Notes: generated from the letters alone by a model not told the origin. A stretch of 64,000 bases of DNA from Aliishimia sp963678085 (GCA_963678085.1 OY782680.1:3442732-3506731), one strand, 5' to 3'; positions 47,074 through 55,666 are shown, counted from the stretch's first letter. Program-made: numbers and translations.

Positions 47074-48239
47074 GACGCGATCACCGGCAGCACTTGCGGG
47101 GCGCGGGGGGAGAGCAATTCAGCGCCGCTGGCGCGCAGGACAAAGTTTTCTTCATGCACGATCATGTGCTCCTGGTTCACAATCGCGCCCGGCTCTAATG
47201 TCAGCACCATGCCTTCTCGCAAAGGGGTTTCATCATTTGGGCTAAGCGATGGCCACTCCGTTAACGACAGCCCCAAACCATGGCCAAAGCGCCCCGCACC
47301 CGGCTCAGCGCCTTGCCGAATTAGCGATGTGCGCAGCATTTCGTGCACATCACAGGCGCGCAGGCCGGGGCGTATCGCATCAAGTGCTTCTTCTGTCGCC
47401 TGCCAAAGCGCGGCATGGGCGCGTATAACATCTTGGCTAGGCTCCCCAATCGCGTAATTGCGATCAAAGTCGCAGAAATACCCATCCCGGACAGCGCCCG
47501 TGTCCAGCATCAAAATATCCCCTTGCTGGATCGGAACATTTTGCGCAGAGGAGATCACATCGCCATACCCATCTTTCCCAGCAGCGCCAGCAAGATAGCT
47601 CACCCAATCGGCGCCATGTTCGAGACATGCCATCTGAAAGCGTCGGAAAACCTCGTCCAGCCCCATGCCGGGTTGGCAAATTTCAGGAACCTTGTCAAAG
47701 GCGCGCCCGGCGATGGCGCAAATTTCGCGCAGCTTTGTGATCTCTGCCTCTGATTTGATCTCGCGCACGCGCTGCACAGCTGCCGTTGCATCCACAAGCG
47801 TTCTATCCTCAAGCAACTCTTGCAGCTGGACATAATCTGCCAAAGGCATACGAAGATGGGTTTCCAGCCCCATTGGCACCCCCACGCGCCCGCCTTTCGC
47901 GGTGACTTCGCGTATTGCGTCGCTGAGGAGTTGCATGCCACTGTCATGCGGGTTTGGGGCATCCCAGGTGCGAATGTCGCTAATCCAGCTGCGCGCCAAG
48001 GGGGCTGCACCAATCGCGGGGATCACCACAATCGGCGCGCCGCTTGCTGGAACCAGCGCAAACCAGGGCCGCGCAGGGCTTTCCCAAAAACGGGTCAAAA
48101 AGCCTGTGAGGTAGAAAAAATCCGCAGATGTTGTGAGCAAAATCGCATCTAAATCATGCTTTGCCATTTCGCTCTGCATGCGCGCGGCGCGCTGCGTAAA
48201 CTCTTCGGGCGCGAAGATCTGCTGGCCCTGCTCATCCAT
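47070..48239 (-). CDS. M24-family metallopeptidase (Xaa-Pro/ectoine-hydrolase-like)
   Basis: The 389-residue protein has a creatinase-like N-terminal domain and the pita-bread M24 domain from about residue 160. All five metal ligands of the family can be placed: Asp in ILMLDTGAV, Asp in YFCDFDRN, His in FGHGLGLSL, Glu in LTLEPGAI and Glu in IVHEENF. So it should be an active metallohydrolase, unlike metal-free creatinase. It would hydrolyse a Xaa-Pro peptide or a cyclic amide. It lies between a PLP ammonia-lyase-like gene and a racemase-like gene, five bases and an overlap away. Confidence 0.82.
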   Translation of the reverse strand: MDEQGQQIFAPEEFTQRAARMQSEMAKHDLDAILLTTSADFFYLTGFLTRFWESPARPWFALVPASGAPIVVIPAIGAAPLARSWISDIRTWDAPNPHDSGMQLLSDAIREVTAKGGRVGVPMGLETHLRMPLADYVQLQELLEDRTLVDATAAVQRVREIKSEAEITKLREICAIAGRAFDKVPEICQPGMGLDEVFRRFQMACLEHGADWVSYLAGAAGKDGYGDVISSAQNVPIQQGDILMLDTGAVRDGYFCDFDRNYAIGEPSQDVIRAHAALWQATEEALDAIRPGLRACDVHEMLRTSLIRQGAEPGAGRFGHGLGLSLTEWPSLSPNDETPLREGMVLTLEPGAIVNQEHMIVHEENFVLRASGAELLSPRAPQVLPVIAS

Positions 48240-48244
48240 CTTGC

Positions 48245-49282
48245 TTATCCATCTTCGGGGCCTTCGCTCAAAATGGCCAAAACCCTTGCGTCATCGGGCA
48301 GGTCCATCCCGGCGATCAACGCAGCTAACCCTGCGCCACCTGAGGGCGTGGTCTCAAAACCAAGTTCTGCCAGGATTGGCATGGCGCTTTGGGCTTGGTC
48401 TTCTGAAATCGTCATGAACCGATCCGCATCTCGCGCAAGACCGTTTAAGGCAACAAGGGAAGGCGTCTTGCAATCCAGCCTGCCCATGCATGAGGCTGGA
48501 CCGGTTGTGTCAACAACATGCCCTGCCACAATGCTCTGTTGCAAAGCGGGGGCCGCATCCGGTTCAATGACGATAATTTGCGGGCCATCTCCCCAAGCTT
48601 TTCGCGCATAGGCTGCCACCGCGCAGGCCAGCCCCCCGACGCCTGCCTGCAAGAGAATATGCGTCGGGGCCTCAGTCATTTGCTGCACAGCCTCATCGGC
48701 CAATTGGGTATATCCTTCCATCACCAACATCGGCAGATGCGTGTAATCGGGCCAGGAGCTATCGGATAAAAGGGTCCACCTGTTTTCTTGGGCGGCTTTT
48801 GCGGCAGCAGCCATGCTTGCTTCATAATCCGCGCCTTCCCTTACGACCTGCGCCCCGAGCGCACGCAAACGCGCCGCAAATGCTTGAGGGACAGTTTCAG
48901 AGAGGTAGATAACAGCCCTAGCGCCGAACAGACGCGCACCAACGGCAACCGAGAGACCATGATTGCCCGCGCTTGCGGTCACATAGGTACGCCCCGCTAA
49001 AGCGTTTTCCATAGTCTCTGGATCTTGATCTTGCGCCTCGCGCGCGATCGCATAGGCGGCGCCAAGCGCTTTGAAGCTCCCGAGCCCCATGCGATTTCGC
49101 TCATCTTTGATCGCCACAGAAGCGACGCCAACACGGCTGGCCAATTCGGGGCTGAAGACCAAAGGCGTGGGCGAATGCGCCGGGCACTGAGCCAGCAAGC
49201 GCGCAACCGCGCCGGTTTGCGTGGACGGCAATAGCGTGCCCAGACCGGTGCCGCGCCACGGGTTTGCGATAATTTCGGACAT
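48245..49282 (-). CDS. PLP-dependent ammonia-lyase, diaminopropionate type
   Basis: The 345-residue fold-type II PLP enzyme has the cofactor lysine in GLGSFKALGAAYAI, the phosphate-binding SAGNHGLSVA loop and a glycine-rich LLQAGVGGLACAV. These match 2,3-diaminopropionate ammonia-lyase more than threonine dehydratase. It would remove ammonia from a 2,3-diamino or 3-hydroxy amino acid. It is first in a compact operon with the M24 peptidase and the racemase-like protein. Together they could release and degrade an unusual amino acid from a peptide or cyclic precursor. Substrate unknown. Confidence 0.8.
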   Translation of the reverse strand: MSEIIANPWRGTGLGTLLPSTQTGAVARLLAQCPAHSPTPLVFSPELASRVGVASVAIKDERNRMGLGSFKALGAAYAIAREAQDQDPETMENALAGRTYVTASAGNHGLSVAVGARLFGARAVIYLSETVPQAFAARLRALGAQVVREGADYEASMAAAAKAAQENRWTLLSDSSWPDYTHLPMLVMEGYTQLADEAVQQMTEAPTHILLQAGVGGLACAVAAYARKAWGDGPQIIVIEPDAAPALQQSIVAGHVVDTTGPASCMGRLDCKTPSLVALNGLARDADRFMTISEDQAQSAMPILAELGFETTPSGGAGLAALIAGMDLPDDARVLAILSEGPEDG

Positions 49283-49427
49283 TCACCCTCCTGACATGTT
49301 CGAACAGAGAATAGCCAAACTACCAGGTAGGTCGAGCCAAATCGCCCCTGTTCCCATTTAAGGAGCACTTCCCCCAACTTGGGCAACAAAGGCTTTGCGC
49401 CCCCATAGCATACGGCATTTCTCGGCT

Positions 49428-50681
49428 TTAGCGCAGCGCGCGCCCCTTGACGATTGCGTCCACACCAAAACGAGCGCGGATTTTATCGGTGGCGCGTTCT
49501 GCACCAGAGCGCTGCGCTGCACCCGGATCAAGGAGATCGCCAGCATCATCTGCTTGATCGCCGGGCACCAGATCTGAAATCCCGCAGCCCAAGAGCCGAA
49601 ATGGTCCCTCCCCCTTTGCCAAATCAAATAAGGCGCGGGCGGTGCGATAGATCGTGTCGGCCATTTGCGTCGCTTCCCGCAGAGAAGTTCGCCGGGTCAG
49701 GGTCGTATGATTTGCGCGTTTCAGCTTGAGTGTCACCACCCGGCCCGCCATATCTTTCGCTTTGGCGCGCGCAGCAACCTTTTCCGCCATGCGCCACAAA
49801 TGCCCATCAAGGATTTCTACATTGCCTGTATCTTCAGCAAAAGTAGTCTCGTTCGAAATGGATTTCATCGGCTCAGAATTGGAGACGCGCCGCGCATCCT
49901 CCCCGCGCGCAAGGTGCCAAAGCCGCTCGCCCATGGTGCCAAACCGGGCAATAAGGTCACCTTTGTCCCAGCGCAAAAGATCGGAAAAGTCGCGAATTCC
50001 CGCCTTGTCCAAGCTTTCTTGCATGGCCTTGCCGACCCCCCAAATCATGCGCACCGGCTTGTCTTGCAAAAACGCGGCGGTCTGAGCTTTGCCGATGATC
50101 GAAAATCCCTGCGGCTTTTCCAGGTCAGAGGCAATCTTGGCGAGGAATTTGTTGTGACTAAGCCCAATCGAGCCCGTCAGCCCCAGTTCATCGCGCATGC
50201 GCTTCACCAGCCGCGCGAGCATCACAGCCGGAGGCGCGCCATGCAGGCGTTCGGTTCCGGTCATATCGAGAAAAGCCTCATCCAGCGAGAGCGGCTCGAT
50301 CGCGGGGGTCAGCGCCTCCATCATGGTGCGGATTTGCTTTGAGACATCCGCATAAACCTGCATGCGCGGTTTGATCACCACCGCATTTGGGCAAAGCTTT
50401 AACGCCTGAAACATAGGCATGGCCGAGCGCACGCCGCTAATGCGCGCCACATAGCAAGCGGTTGAAACCACCCCGCGCCGACCGCCGCCGATGATCACCG
50501 GCTTATGGGCGAGGCTGGGATCATCACGCTTTTCAACAGAGGCATAAAACGCATCACAGTCCATATGCGCGATACTCAGCGAAAACAGCTCAGGATGCGA
50601 TGCGATCCGGGGGCTGCCACAATTCGGGCAACGATCCCCACTATCAAAAGATGTGATACAATTGCGGCAAAGGCTCGGCAT
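49428..50681 (-). CDS. dinB: DNA polymerase IV (Y-family), zinc-finger variant
   Basis: The 417-residue protein starts with a four-cysteine finger (C5, C8, C18, C21 in MPSLCRNCITSF and CPNCGSP). The Y-family polymerase follows: IAHMDCDAFYASVEKRDDP, LSLDEAFLDMTG with the catalytic acidic pair, helix-hairpin-helix MIWGVGKAMQESL, and the little-finger domain (VVTLKLKRANHTTLTRRTSL). It performs error-prone translesion synthesis. The start at 50681 is chosen because the zinc finger begins there; an upstream in-frame extension would read through a GC-rich hairpin. The zinc-finger form is common in Rhodobacteraceae from general knowledge. Confidence 0.92.
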   Translation of the reverse strand: MPSLCRNCITSFDSGDRCPNCGSPRIASHPELFSLSIAHMDCDAFYASVEKRDDPSLAHKPVIIGGGRRGVVSTACYVARISGVRSAMPMFQALKLCPNAVVIKPRMQVYADVSKQIRTMMEALTPAIEPLSLDEAFLDMTGTERLHGAPPAVMLARLVKRMRDELGLTGSIGLSHNKFLAKIASDLEKPQGFSIIGKAQTAAFLQDKPVRMIWGVGKAMQESLDKAGIRDFSDLLRWDKGDLIARFGTMGERLWHLARGEDARRVSNSEPMKSISNETTFAEDTGNVEILDGHLWRMAEKVAARAKAKDMAGRVVTLKLKRANHTTLTRRTSLREATQMADTIYRTARALFDLAKGEGPFRLLGCGISDLVPGDQADDAGDLLDPGAAQRSGAERATDKIRARFGVDAIVKGRALR

Positions 50682-50707
50682 GTTCTCACTATACCCCCCA
50701 AACAAGA

Positions 50708-50730
50708 CCCCCCGCAAGCGAGGCGGGGGG
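50708..50730 (-). terminator. GC-rich hairpin between pyrF and dinB
   Basis: CCCCCCGC and GCGGGGGG pair perfectly around a seven-base loop. On the minus strand the stem is followed by TCTTGTTT, a moderately T-rich tail. It lies downstream of pyrF and just upstream of the dinB start, so it probably ends pyrF transcription or attenuates read-through into dinB. Confidence 0.55.
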
Positions 50731-50851
50731 CAGAGGTAACGCGAAAATGGGTGCAAAATCGCGTCAGGGGAGTATCACCTAAGTTACCGTTAACATGCGT
50801 GCACTGACCCGCATAGTACGGAATACCATACCATACAAATCCACCCATAGG

Positions 50852-50871
50852 TTGTGTCAATTATCACACAA
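50852..50871 (-). promoter_or_regulatory. possible dinB promoter with inverted repeat
   Basis: On the minus strand a perfect TTGACA -35 is followed after 19 bases by TATGGT, giving a suboptimal promoter about 140 bp before dinB. It is embedded in an inverted repeat with six-base arms (TTGTGT and ACACAA). No alphaproteobacterial LexA box (GAAC or GTTC direct repeat) was found beside it. Confidence 0.35.
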
Positions 50872-50879
50872 GGCACTAG

Positions 50880-50978
50880 GCAGGTATTCGTGGTTTCCCC
50901 CACAAATACCTGCTTAGTGTTCTTTGATTGTGCAGGATTTTTACCCCAAAACCGGTGTCCACTTTTGGGAAATCCTGC
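50880..50978. repeat. 99-nt double-hairpin repeat, copy 2
   Basis: Same architecture and length as the copy at 19631-19729: hairpin 50880-50913, 18-nt spacer, hairpin 50932-50978, both with GCAGG/CCTGC ends. About 86 of 99 positions agree. It abuts the TAA stop of pyrF. Several differences fall in stems or loops without destroying them, which supports a conserved RNA or DNA structure. Confidence 0.85.
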
Positions 50979-51674
50979 TTAGTTGCGAGAAAAAGAGCTG
51001 ATAATATTGCGCGCTACCGCTCCGGGATTTTCAGCTTGGTAAATGGGGCGGCCGACCACGATATGATCCGCGCCAGCCTCTAGGGCCTCTTGCGGGGTTT
51101 TGACCCTCTTTTGATCCCCCAGATCAGCGCCTGCGGGGCGCACGCCCGGCGTGACGATCAAGCGGCCCTCTGCTTGTGGCAAAGCGCGGATCAAAGCGGC
51201 CTCCTGCGGGGAGGCAATCACCCCATCGGCCCCCGCCTCAAGCGCACGGGCAGCACGTTCGGTCACAATCTCGGCCATATCTCCGGGCTGGATCAAACAC
51301 GCATCCAAATCACTGCGATCCAGCGAGGTCAGAACGGTCACCGCCAGGATCTTAAGATCACTGCCTCCCGCCCCTTCTTTTGCCGCCCGCACCACATGCG
51401 GATCCCCATGCACCGTCAGAAAATCGAGATCAAACTGCGCAATGCCCCGCACCGCATTTTCGACTGTGTTGCCAATGTCAAAGAGCTTCATATCCAGGAA
51501 AATACGCTTGCCCTGCTCTTGCTTAAGCTCATTGGCCAGGGCAAAGCCGCCCGAGGTGAGCATGCCCAAACCGATCTTGTAAAAAGACACATCCGCGCCC
51601 AGGCGCGACGCCAAATCCAAACCCACCACAACATTTGGCACATCCAGCGCCACAATTAACCTGTCATCAGCCAT
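50979..51674 (-). CDS. pyrF: orotidine 5'-phosphate decarboxylase
   Basis: The 231-residue TIM-barrel enzyme makes UMP from OMP in pyrimidine synthesis. It has DDRLIVALDVPN at the start, the catalytic KIFLDMKLFDIGNTVENAV tetrad (Lys-Asp-Lys-Asp pattern), LTVHGDP, and VTPGVRPAG plus HIVVGRPIYQA for phosphate binding. The ATG at 51674 has GAGGAT six bases upstream, and the frame open before it has no family similarity. The gene ends against the 99-nt repeat and is followed by a hairpin terminator. Confidence 0.93.
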   Translation of the reverse strand: MADDRLIVALDVPNVVVGLDLASRLGADVSFYKIGLGMLTSGGFALANELKQEQGKRIFLDMKLFDIGNTVENAVRGIAQFDLDFLTVHGDPHVVRAAKEGAGGSDLKILAVTVLTSLDRSDLDACLIQPGDMAEIVTERAARALEAGADGVIASPQEAALIRALPQAEGRLIVTPGVRPAGADLGDQKRVKTPQEALEAGADHIVVGRPIYQAENPGAVARNIISSFSRN

Positions 51675-51793
51675 TATTTTATCCTCGCATTGCCCCCGCG
51701 CGTGCCTAATTAAGTCCGGGCGCAAAGTCTAGCGGTGTGAAATCGCCTGCACAAAAACGCCCGCGCGAGGTTTCAGGGGTGAGGAAAGGCTGG

Positions 51794-52870
51794 TTACATT
51801 CCAAGCTGCTTCCAGGTTTTCATATTGGAAAACACCTCTCGGTTAATCCGCGTGGAATGATTGGCACACCCACCATAATTGTGAATGCCAACGACATGGC
51901 GTTGCTTGCGGGTCTTATCGTAGCGCCATGTGGGGCTTCCGCTTTGACCTGGTGCGGTGTCGAACATATAGGCAAGCCGCTGTGGCTCTGTCCCGGTTAT
52001 ACGGCCACCGTTGAACCATTGTGTCCCGAATGTCTTGTCGCCCGGATAACCAGAGTTATTGGCCAGCAGGTTTTGTAGATCAGGATCTGACAGGGCGGCA
52101 AAGCCGAACCACCCTGTTTGTCTGCCAAGTGGCGCATTTGCTGGCAATATGATGCAGGCGTAATCCTCAGCAGGTTCAGCTCGATTGACCCAACCTGCAA
52201 CACTGTGAAACTGCGTTGCGGAGACAGAGCCAAAAGGTTGATGAGGACCGTTCATTCCGGGTATGACTTCGATTGACGTGGCCCAACCGCCATTGCGGGC
52301 CGAGTGCACACAATGGCCTGCGGTCATGACGGTGCGTGGTGAAATAAACCATCCGGTGCCCCGCGACCTTGTCCCATTGGCCATCGTAATAATCAATTGG
52401 CAGATCATGCGCCATGGCGGGGCACCGTCCTGGCACACTTGTACCCGGCCATCACGCCCACAGACGGTTTCCATCCTTGCATCGGGAAAATGCATGGAAC
52501 AGGCCAGTGGAATCGCATCATACCCTTCGGGGAGCCCCGCGCGGCTCGTTTCACCCAATCCGCGGACCATAGGTTCAAAGAGTTCAAACCCTTGCGCATA
52601 TTCCAATGATCCACCGCCATGTGTTTGCACATCATGCCCGTCCTCGATCAGGGCGATATCCAACCCGGCCTCAGCTTCCTCACCTTGCAGGTCGGTCAAG
52701 AAGGCGTCCATTTCAGCTAAGTCATCATGTGGGATTGGGTGCGTTTCAGTGGTGTTGCTGCATCCACATCCGCAATCTTTTGAGCTGGCTTCGCTTTTCG
52801 CTTTTTGCCCTTTGGGTGTCTTGGCGCTTGTCATGCGGGATTTGGCTATTTTGGTGCTTTTGGCGACCAT
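51794..52870 (-). CDS. V8-like (glutamyl endopeptidase-type) serine protease
   Basis: The 358-residue protein has a chymotrypsin-fold domain from about residue 155. The triad is His186 (TVMTAGHCVHS), Asp236 (AEDYACIIL) and Ser310 (PGQSGSPTW). VVGIHNYGG near residue 330 matches the GIHxGG segment of V8 protease, whose His helps select Glu at P1, so Glu specificity is suggested. Residues 1-30 are lysine-rich and are followed by CGCGC (33-37) and an acidic stretch of about 60 residues. No signal peptide is visible. It is encoded 66 bp downstream of, and on the same strand as, the bipolar small protein, its likely substrate. AAGGA precedes the ATG. Confidence 0.82.
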   Translation of the reverse strand: MVAKSTKIAKSRMTSAKTPKGQKAKSEASSKDCGCGCSNTTETHPIPHDDLAEMDAFLTDLQGEEAEAGLDIALIEDGHDVQTHGGGSLEYAQGFELFEPMVRGLGETSRAGLPEGYDAIPLACSMHFPDARMETVCGRDGRVQVCQDGAPPWRMICQLIITMANGTRSRGTGWFISPRTVMTAGHCVHSARNGGWATSIEVIPGMNGPHQPFGSVSATQFHSVAGWVNRAEPAEDYACIILPANAPLGRQTGWFGFAALSDPDLQNLLANNSGYPGDKTFGTQWFNGGRITGTEPQRLAYMFDTAPGQSGSPTWRYDKTRKQRHVVGIHNYGGCANHSTRINREVFSNMKTWKQLGM

Positions 52871-52936
52871 GATCGTGTCCTTCCATGAAAATGATAAGGC
52901 GCCGAGCACAAGGCCCGGCGCCAAAGATCCGGGGGT

Positions 52937-53473
52937 TTATGCGCGCTGTGCGCGAATGCACTTAAAGGCCTCAAACGCGGCTTTGATCGCACTGCCGTAT
53001 TTTTTGGCCTTGAAGGCCGTGATTGCAGCGATGATCTTGCCCACGCATTTGGCGTATTTTCCAAGACGACGGGCCAGAGCGACCATTTTCTTGATAATCT
53101 TGCGTGCGCGGTTTTTGATTGCATTGACCACAGGGCGCACACGATCGCGGAACCAATCGCCGATCCCTTCTTCTTGGGTCCCGGTATTTCCATCGGCCAA
53201 CTCAAGCAAAGAAAGCGTACCGCCGGTTTCCGCAGCAGGAGCCGCAAATGGTGTCCCTTCCGCAGCTTGGTCCAGCATGCTGGTCTCGTTGGCGACACTT
53301 TCAGGGGCCATCAAGGTTGTTCCGAAATCTTCGTCGAACTGCACAAAGTCTTGTTCGATTGAGGCAACCTCGGCCGCTTCATCAGCATCCATATCCGTGC
53401 CGATGACTTGGTTCCCCATGACTTGATTCATTGTGACTGCCGCACCGCCATTGCTTACCAATTCGTTGTCCAT
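52937..53473 (-). CDS. bipolar proprotein: acidic pro-region and cationic two-Cys C-domain
   Basis: The 178-residue product has no recognisable family. Residues 1-102 contain about 21 Asp/Glu and no Lys, Arg or His; residues 103-178 contain about 21 Lys/Arg and only three acidic residues. The boundary is marked by TQEEGIGDWF. The cationic half is predicted helical and amphipathic (IKNRARKIIKKMVALARRLG, IIAAITAFKAKKYGSAIKAA) with Cys143 and Cys172. This layout is that of an antimicrobial or pore-forming peptide masked by an acidic propeptide. The neighbouring V8-like protease could cut after the Glu pair. No Sec signal is seen. Function is inference. Confidence 0.7.
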   Translation of the reverse strand: MDNELVSNGGAAVTMNQVMGNQVIGTDMDADEAAEVASIEQDFVQFDEDFGTTLMAPESVANETSMLDQAAEGTPFAAPAAETGGTLSLLELADGNTGTQEEGIGDWFRDRVRPVVNAIKNRARKIIKKMVALARRLGKYAKCVGKIIAAITAFKAKKYGSAIKAAFEAFKCIRAQRA

Positions 53474-53642
53474 TGTAGTTTTCCTATGTTTAACTTGCCC
53501 CGTAGGGCTTTGGGTGACGTCTCGTGTTGAGGCGAAGGTCCGTGCTGAACCTTGCCGCCATAAAACCGGGCGGGCGTCAGCGCACCGCGATGCTCTCGCA
53601 AAGGTTTCATCAGTGTCTTTGAACGGCTGACATGACGGTTTA

Positions 53643-53663
53643 CTTTCGTTAACTTAACGTAAG
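53643..53663. promoter_or_regulatory. inverted repeat in the divergent control region
   Basis: CTTTCGTTAA and TTAACGTAAG are 10-base arms around a single C, with 9 of 10 positions paired. The site lies 26 bp before the start of the BTAD regulator and 170 bp before the divergent small-protein gene. It is a candidate operator for the regulator, so far without other copies noted in the window. Confidence 0.45.
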
Positions 53664-53689
53664 AGGGGTTCTCCGGGTCTGGATAGAAA

Positions 53690-55666
53690 TTGACTGACGA
53701 TCGCATTATTCTCAGAATGCTTAGCGGTGCTTGGCTGGAAGGGGCTGCCGATGGGTTGCGCATCACAGCGCGCAAAAAGGTGGCTTTGTTGGCTTATCTG
53801 GCGCTCGACCGTCAAAGTGCCCCGCGCGATTTGCTGGCAGGCTTGATTTGGGGCGATGTGCCCGATGACAAGGCAAAAGCTTCGCTCAGACAAGCCTTGT
53901 CCGAACTGCGTAGCGTACACCCGGTTCTCAAAACAGCTTTGCAAGTTGATCGCACGACCGTGACTTTGGCACCAGGGCGGGTTTTGGTCGAAACGGACGT
54001 GATCCTCGCTGATCTGGCTGAGGGCCAGTTACCCGCAAGCCTACGGGGCGGCGGTGAGACGATGAATGATATCCTTTACGGCTTTGAGACTGTGGGAGAA
54101 CGCTTTGCCGATTGGGTCGCGGATACGCGCAAGTCCTGTTCTGATAGGATCCTGTCGGCCCTATCAGAGGCAGCGAGCCGCATTGACCTGTCCCCTGCCA
54201 CAAGGATGGAGATGGCAGAGGCCGCCTTGACGCTTGAGCCACTGGGCGAGCGGCAATGCCGCTTTGCAATGGAACTCGCGGCAAGCTTTGGGGACATTGG
54301 AAAAGCTCTGCAGATTTACGCCAGCTTTTATGCGCGTATGGAAGCGGAATTGGATATGGAGCCATCCTTGACCACGCAAGATCTTGCGGTGCAAATCAAG
54401 ATGAGCTCGGTAGATCCAGCCCCTGCCAACACCTTACAACCCGCCTCGCGCCCGGCTATTGTCCAAGATCACGGCAAACCAGTCTTAGCAATTTTGCCCC
54501 TAAAAGCCGCTGGGCCACAGCCAATCGACGATTATCTTGCTGAAATGCTCGTCGATAACATGGTTCTCCGCATCACCCGAACCAGAGATATTTCGGTGAT
54601 TTCACGGGTTTCGATCCGGCATCTGGATGACAGGCCTGACATGGCCCAAGTCTTGACGGACCAAATGGGCGTTGGCTATTTGATCACGGGCCATATCAGG
54701 AGGCACGGTGACACTTATATTCTGAATGTTGAGCTGTCCAAAACGGCCGATGGGCTGTCTCTATGGGCCGAGCGATATCAGGCTGCGGCTGTTGACCTGA
54801 CCGATGCGCAAAGCCGAATTGCCGATGAGGTCGTCAGTCGCATTTTGCCTAACTTGCACTTTGCTGAACTCAACACTGCGCGTTTGATTGATCTGCAACA
54901 GCTCAACGCCTACCAAAAGCTGCTGCGCGCGCAGGAATTGGTTTACACTCTGTCACGCACGAAGTTCGACGAAGCGGGACGGCAACTGCAAGAGTTGGTG
55001 GAGGCCCAATCTGATTTCGCCCCAGCCCAGGTGGCGTTGGCCGATTGGCATAGCCTGGCTGTCGGTCAAGGATGGTCGACGGACACTGAGATGGACTTCA
55101 AGCAAATTGTGCGATTGTTGAACGCAGCGCTCGAAAGTGATCGGCGCAACGGTCGAGCCTTGGCGATGCTTGGCCATAACACGGCGATCTACATGCGCCG
55201 TAGTAGTGAGTCGATCGCCCTGTTTGATGAAGCGCTTACAGCTTCACCGGGGGATGCTGAAACATTGCTTTGGACCGGACCGGCCTTGGCATTTTCAGGG
55301 CAGGAGGACATTGCCATAGAACGGCTCGAACATGCGCGATCGCTAAACTACGATAACCCATTGGGATTTCGCTATGATCATTTTCTGGCAGTTGCGTATT
55401 TTGCCGCCGGACGTATGGAGGATGCGGCCCGAGTCGGGATCGCCTCTTTCGTGCGCAACAGTCGCTATATCTCAAATTTGCGCGTGACAGCGGCGGCGAG
55501 CATCGCGATTGGCGATAAGGCACAGGCCCGCGAATTGGCTACACGCATATTGGCTATTGAACCTGATTTCCGCGTCTCGCGTCTTGTGGCTCACCATCCG
55601 TTTCGCGACCCAGCAAAACGTGCGCGATACGGTGCGTTGCTAGCCCAAGCTGGGCTACCCGACTAG
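53690..55666 (+). CDS. BTAD/TolB-like/TPR transcriptional regulator
   Basis: This 658-residue regulator has an N-terminal winged-helix DNA-binding domain (RMLSGAWLEGAADGLRITARK, then LIWGDVPDDKAKASLRQAL) and a bacterial transcriptional activation domain at about 100-245 (LEPLGERQCRFAMELAASFG, LDMEPSLTTQDLA). A TolB/adenylate-cyclase-accessory-like segment spans about 262-370 (VLAILPLKAAG, LITGHIRRHGDTYILNVEL). TPR-like helices continue to the end. Such one-component regulators activate linked operons. The start is TTG at 53690 because it completes the first strand; an ATG lies nine codons later. It diverges from the proprotein-protease unit and precedes the haloperoxidase and papain genes. 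Confidence 0.82.
   Translation: MTDDRIILRMLSGAWLEGAADGLRITARKKVALLAYLALDRQSAPRDLLAGLIWGDVPDDKAKASLRQALSELRSVHPVLKTALQVDRTTVTLAPGRVLVETDVILADLAEGQLPASLRGGGETMNDILYGFETVGERFADWVADTRKSCSDRILSALSEAASRIDLSPATRMEMAEAALTLEPLGERQCRFAMELAASFGDIGKALQIYASFYARMEAELDMEPSLTTQDLAVQIKMSSVDPAPANTLQPASRPAIVQDHGKPVLAILPLKAAGPQPIDDYLAEMLVDNMVLRITRTRDISVISRVSIRHLDDRPDMAQVLTDQMGVGYLITGHIRRHGDTYILNVELSKTADGLSLWAERYQAAAVDLTDAQSRIADEVVSRILPNLHFAELNTARLIDLQQLNAYQKLLRAQELVYTLSRTKFDEAGRQLQELVEAQSDFAPAQVALADWHSLAVGQGWSTDTEMDFKQIVRLLNAALESDRRNGRALAMLGHNTAIYMRRSSESIALFDEALTASPGDAETLLWTGPALAFSGQEDIAIERLEHARSLNYDNPLGFRYDHFLAVAYFAAGRMEDAARVGIASFVRNSRYISNLRVTAAASIAIGDKAQARELATRILAIEPDFRVSRLVAHHPFRDPAKRARYGALLAQAGLPD

Noticed and set aside
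46351..49282. Assignment as the ectoine utilisation (eut/doe) operon
   Set aside because: Only three related families are present. The lyase resembles diaminopropionate ammonia-lyase, and EutC, EutE and an ectoine transporter are missing, so the name would overstate the evidence.
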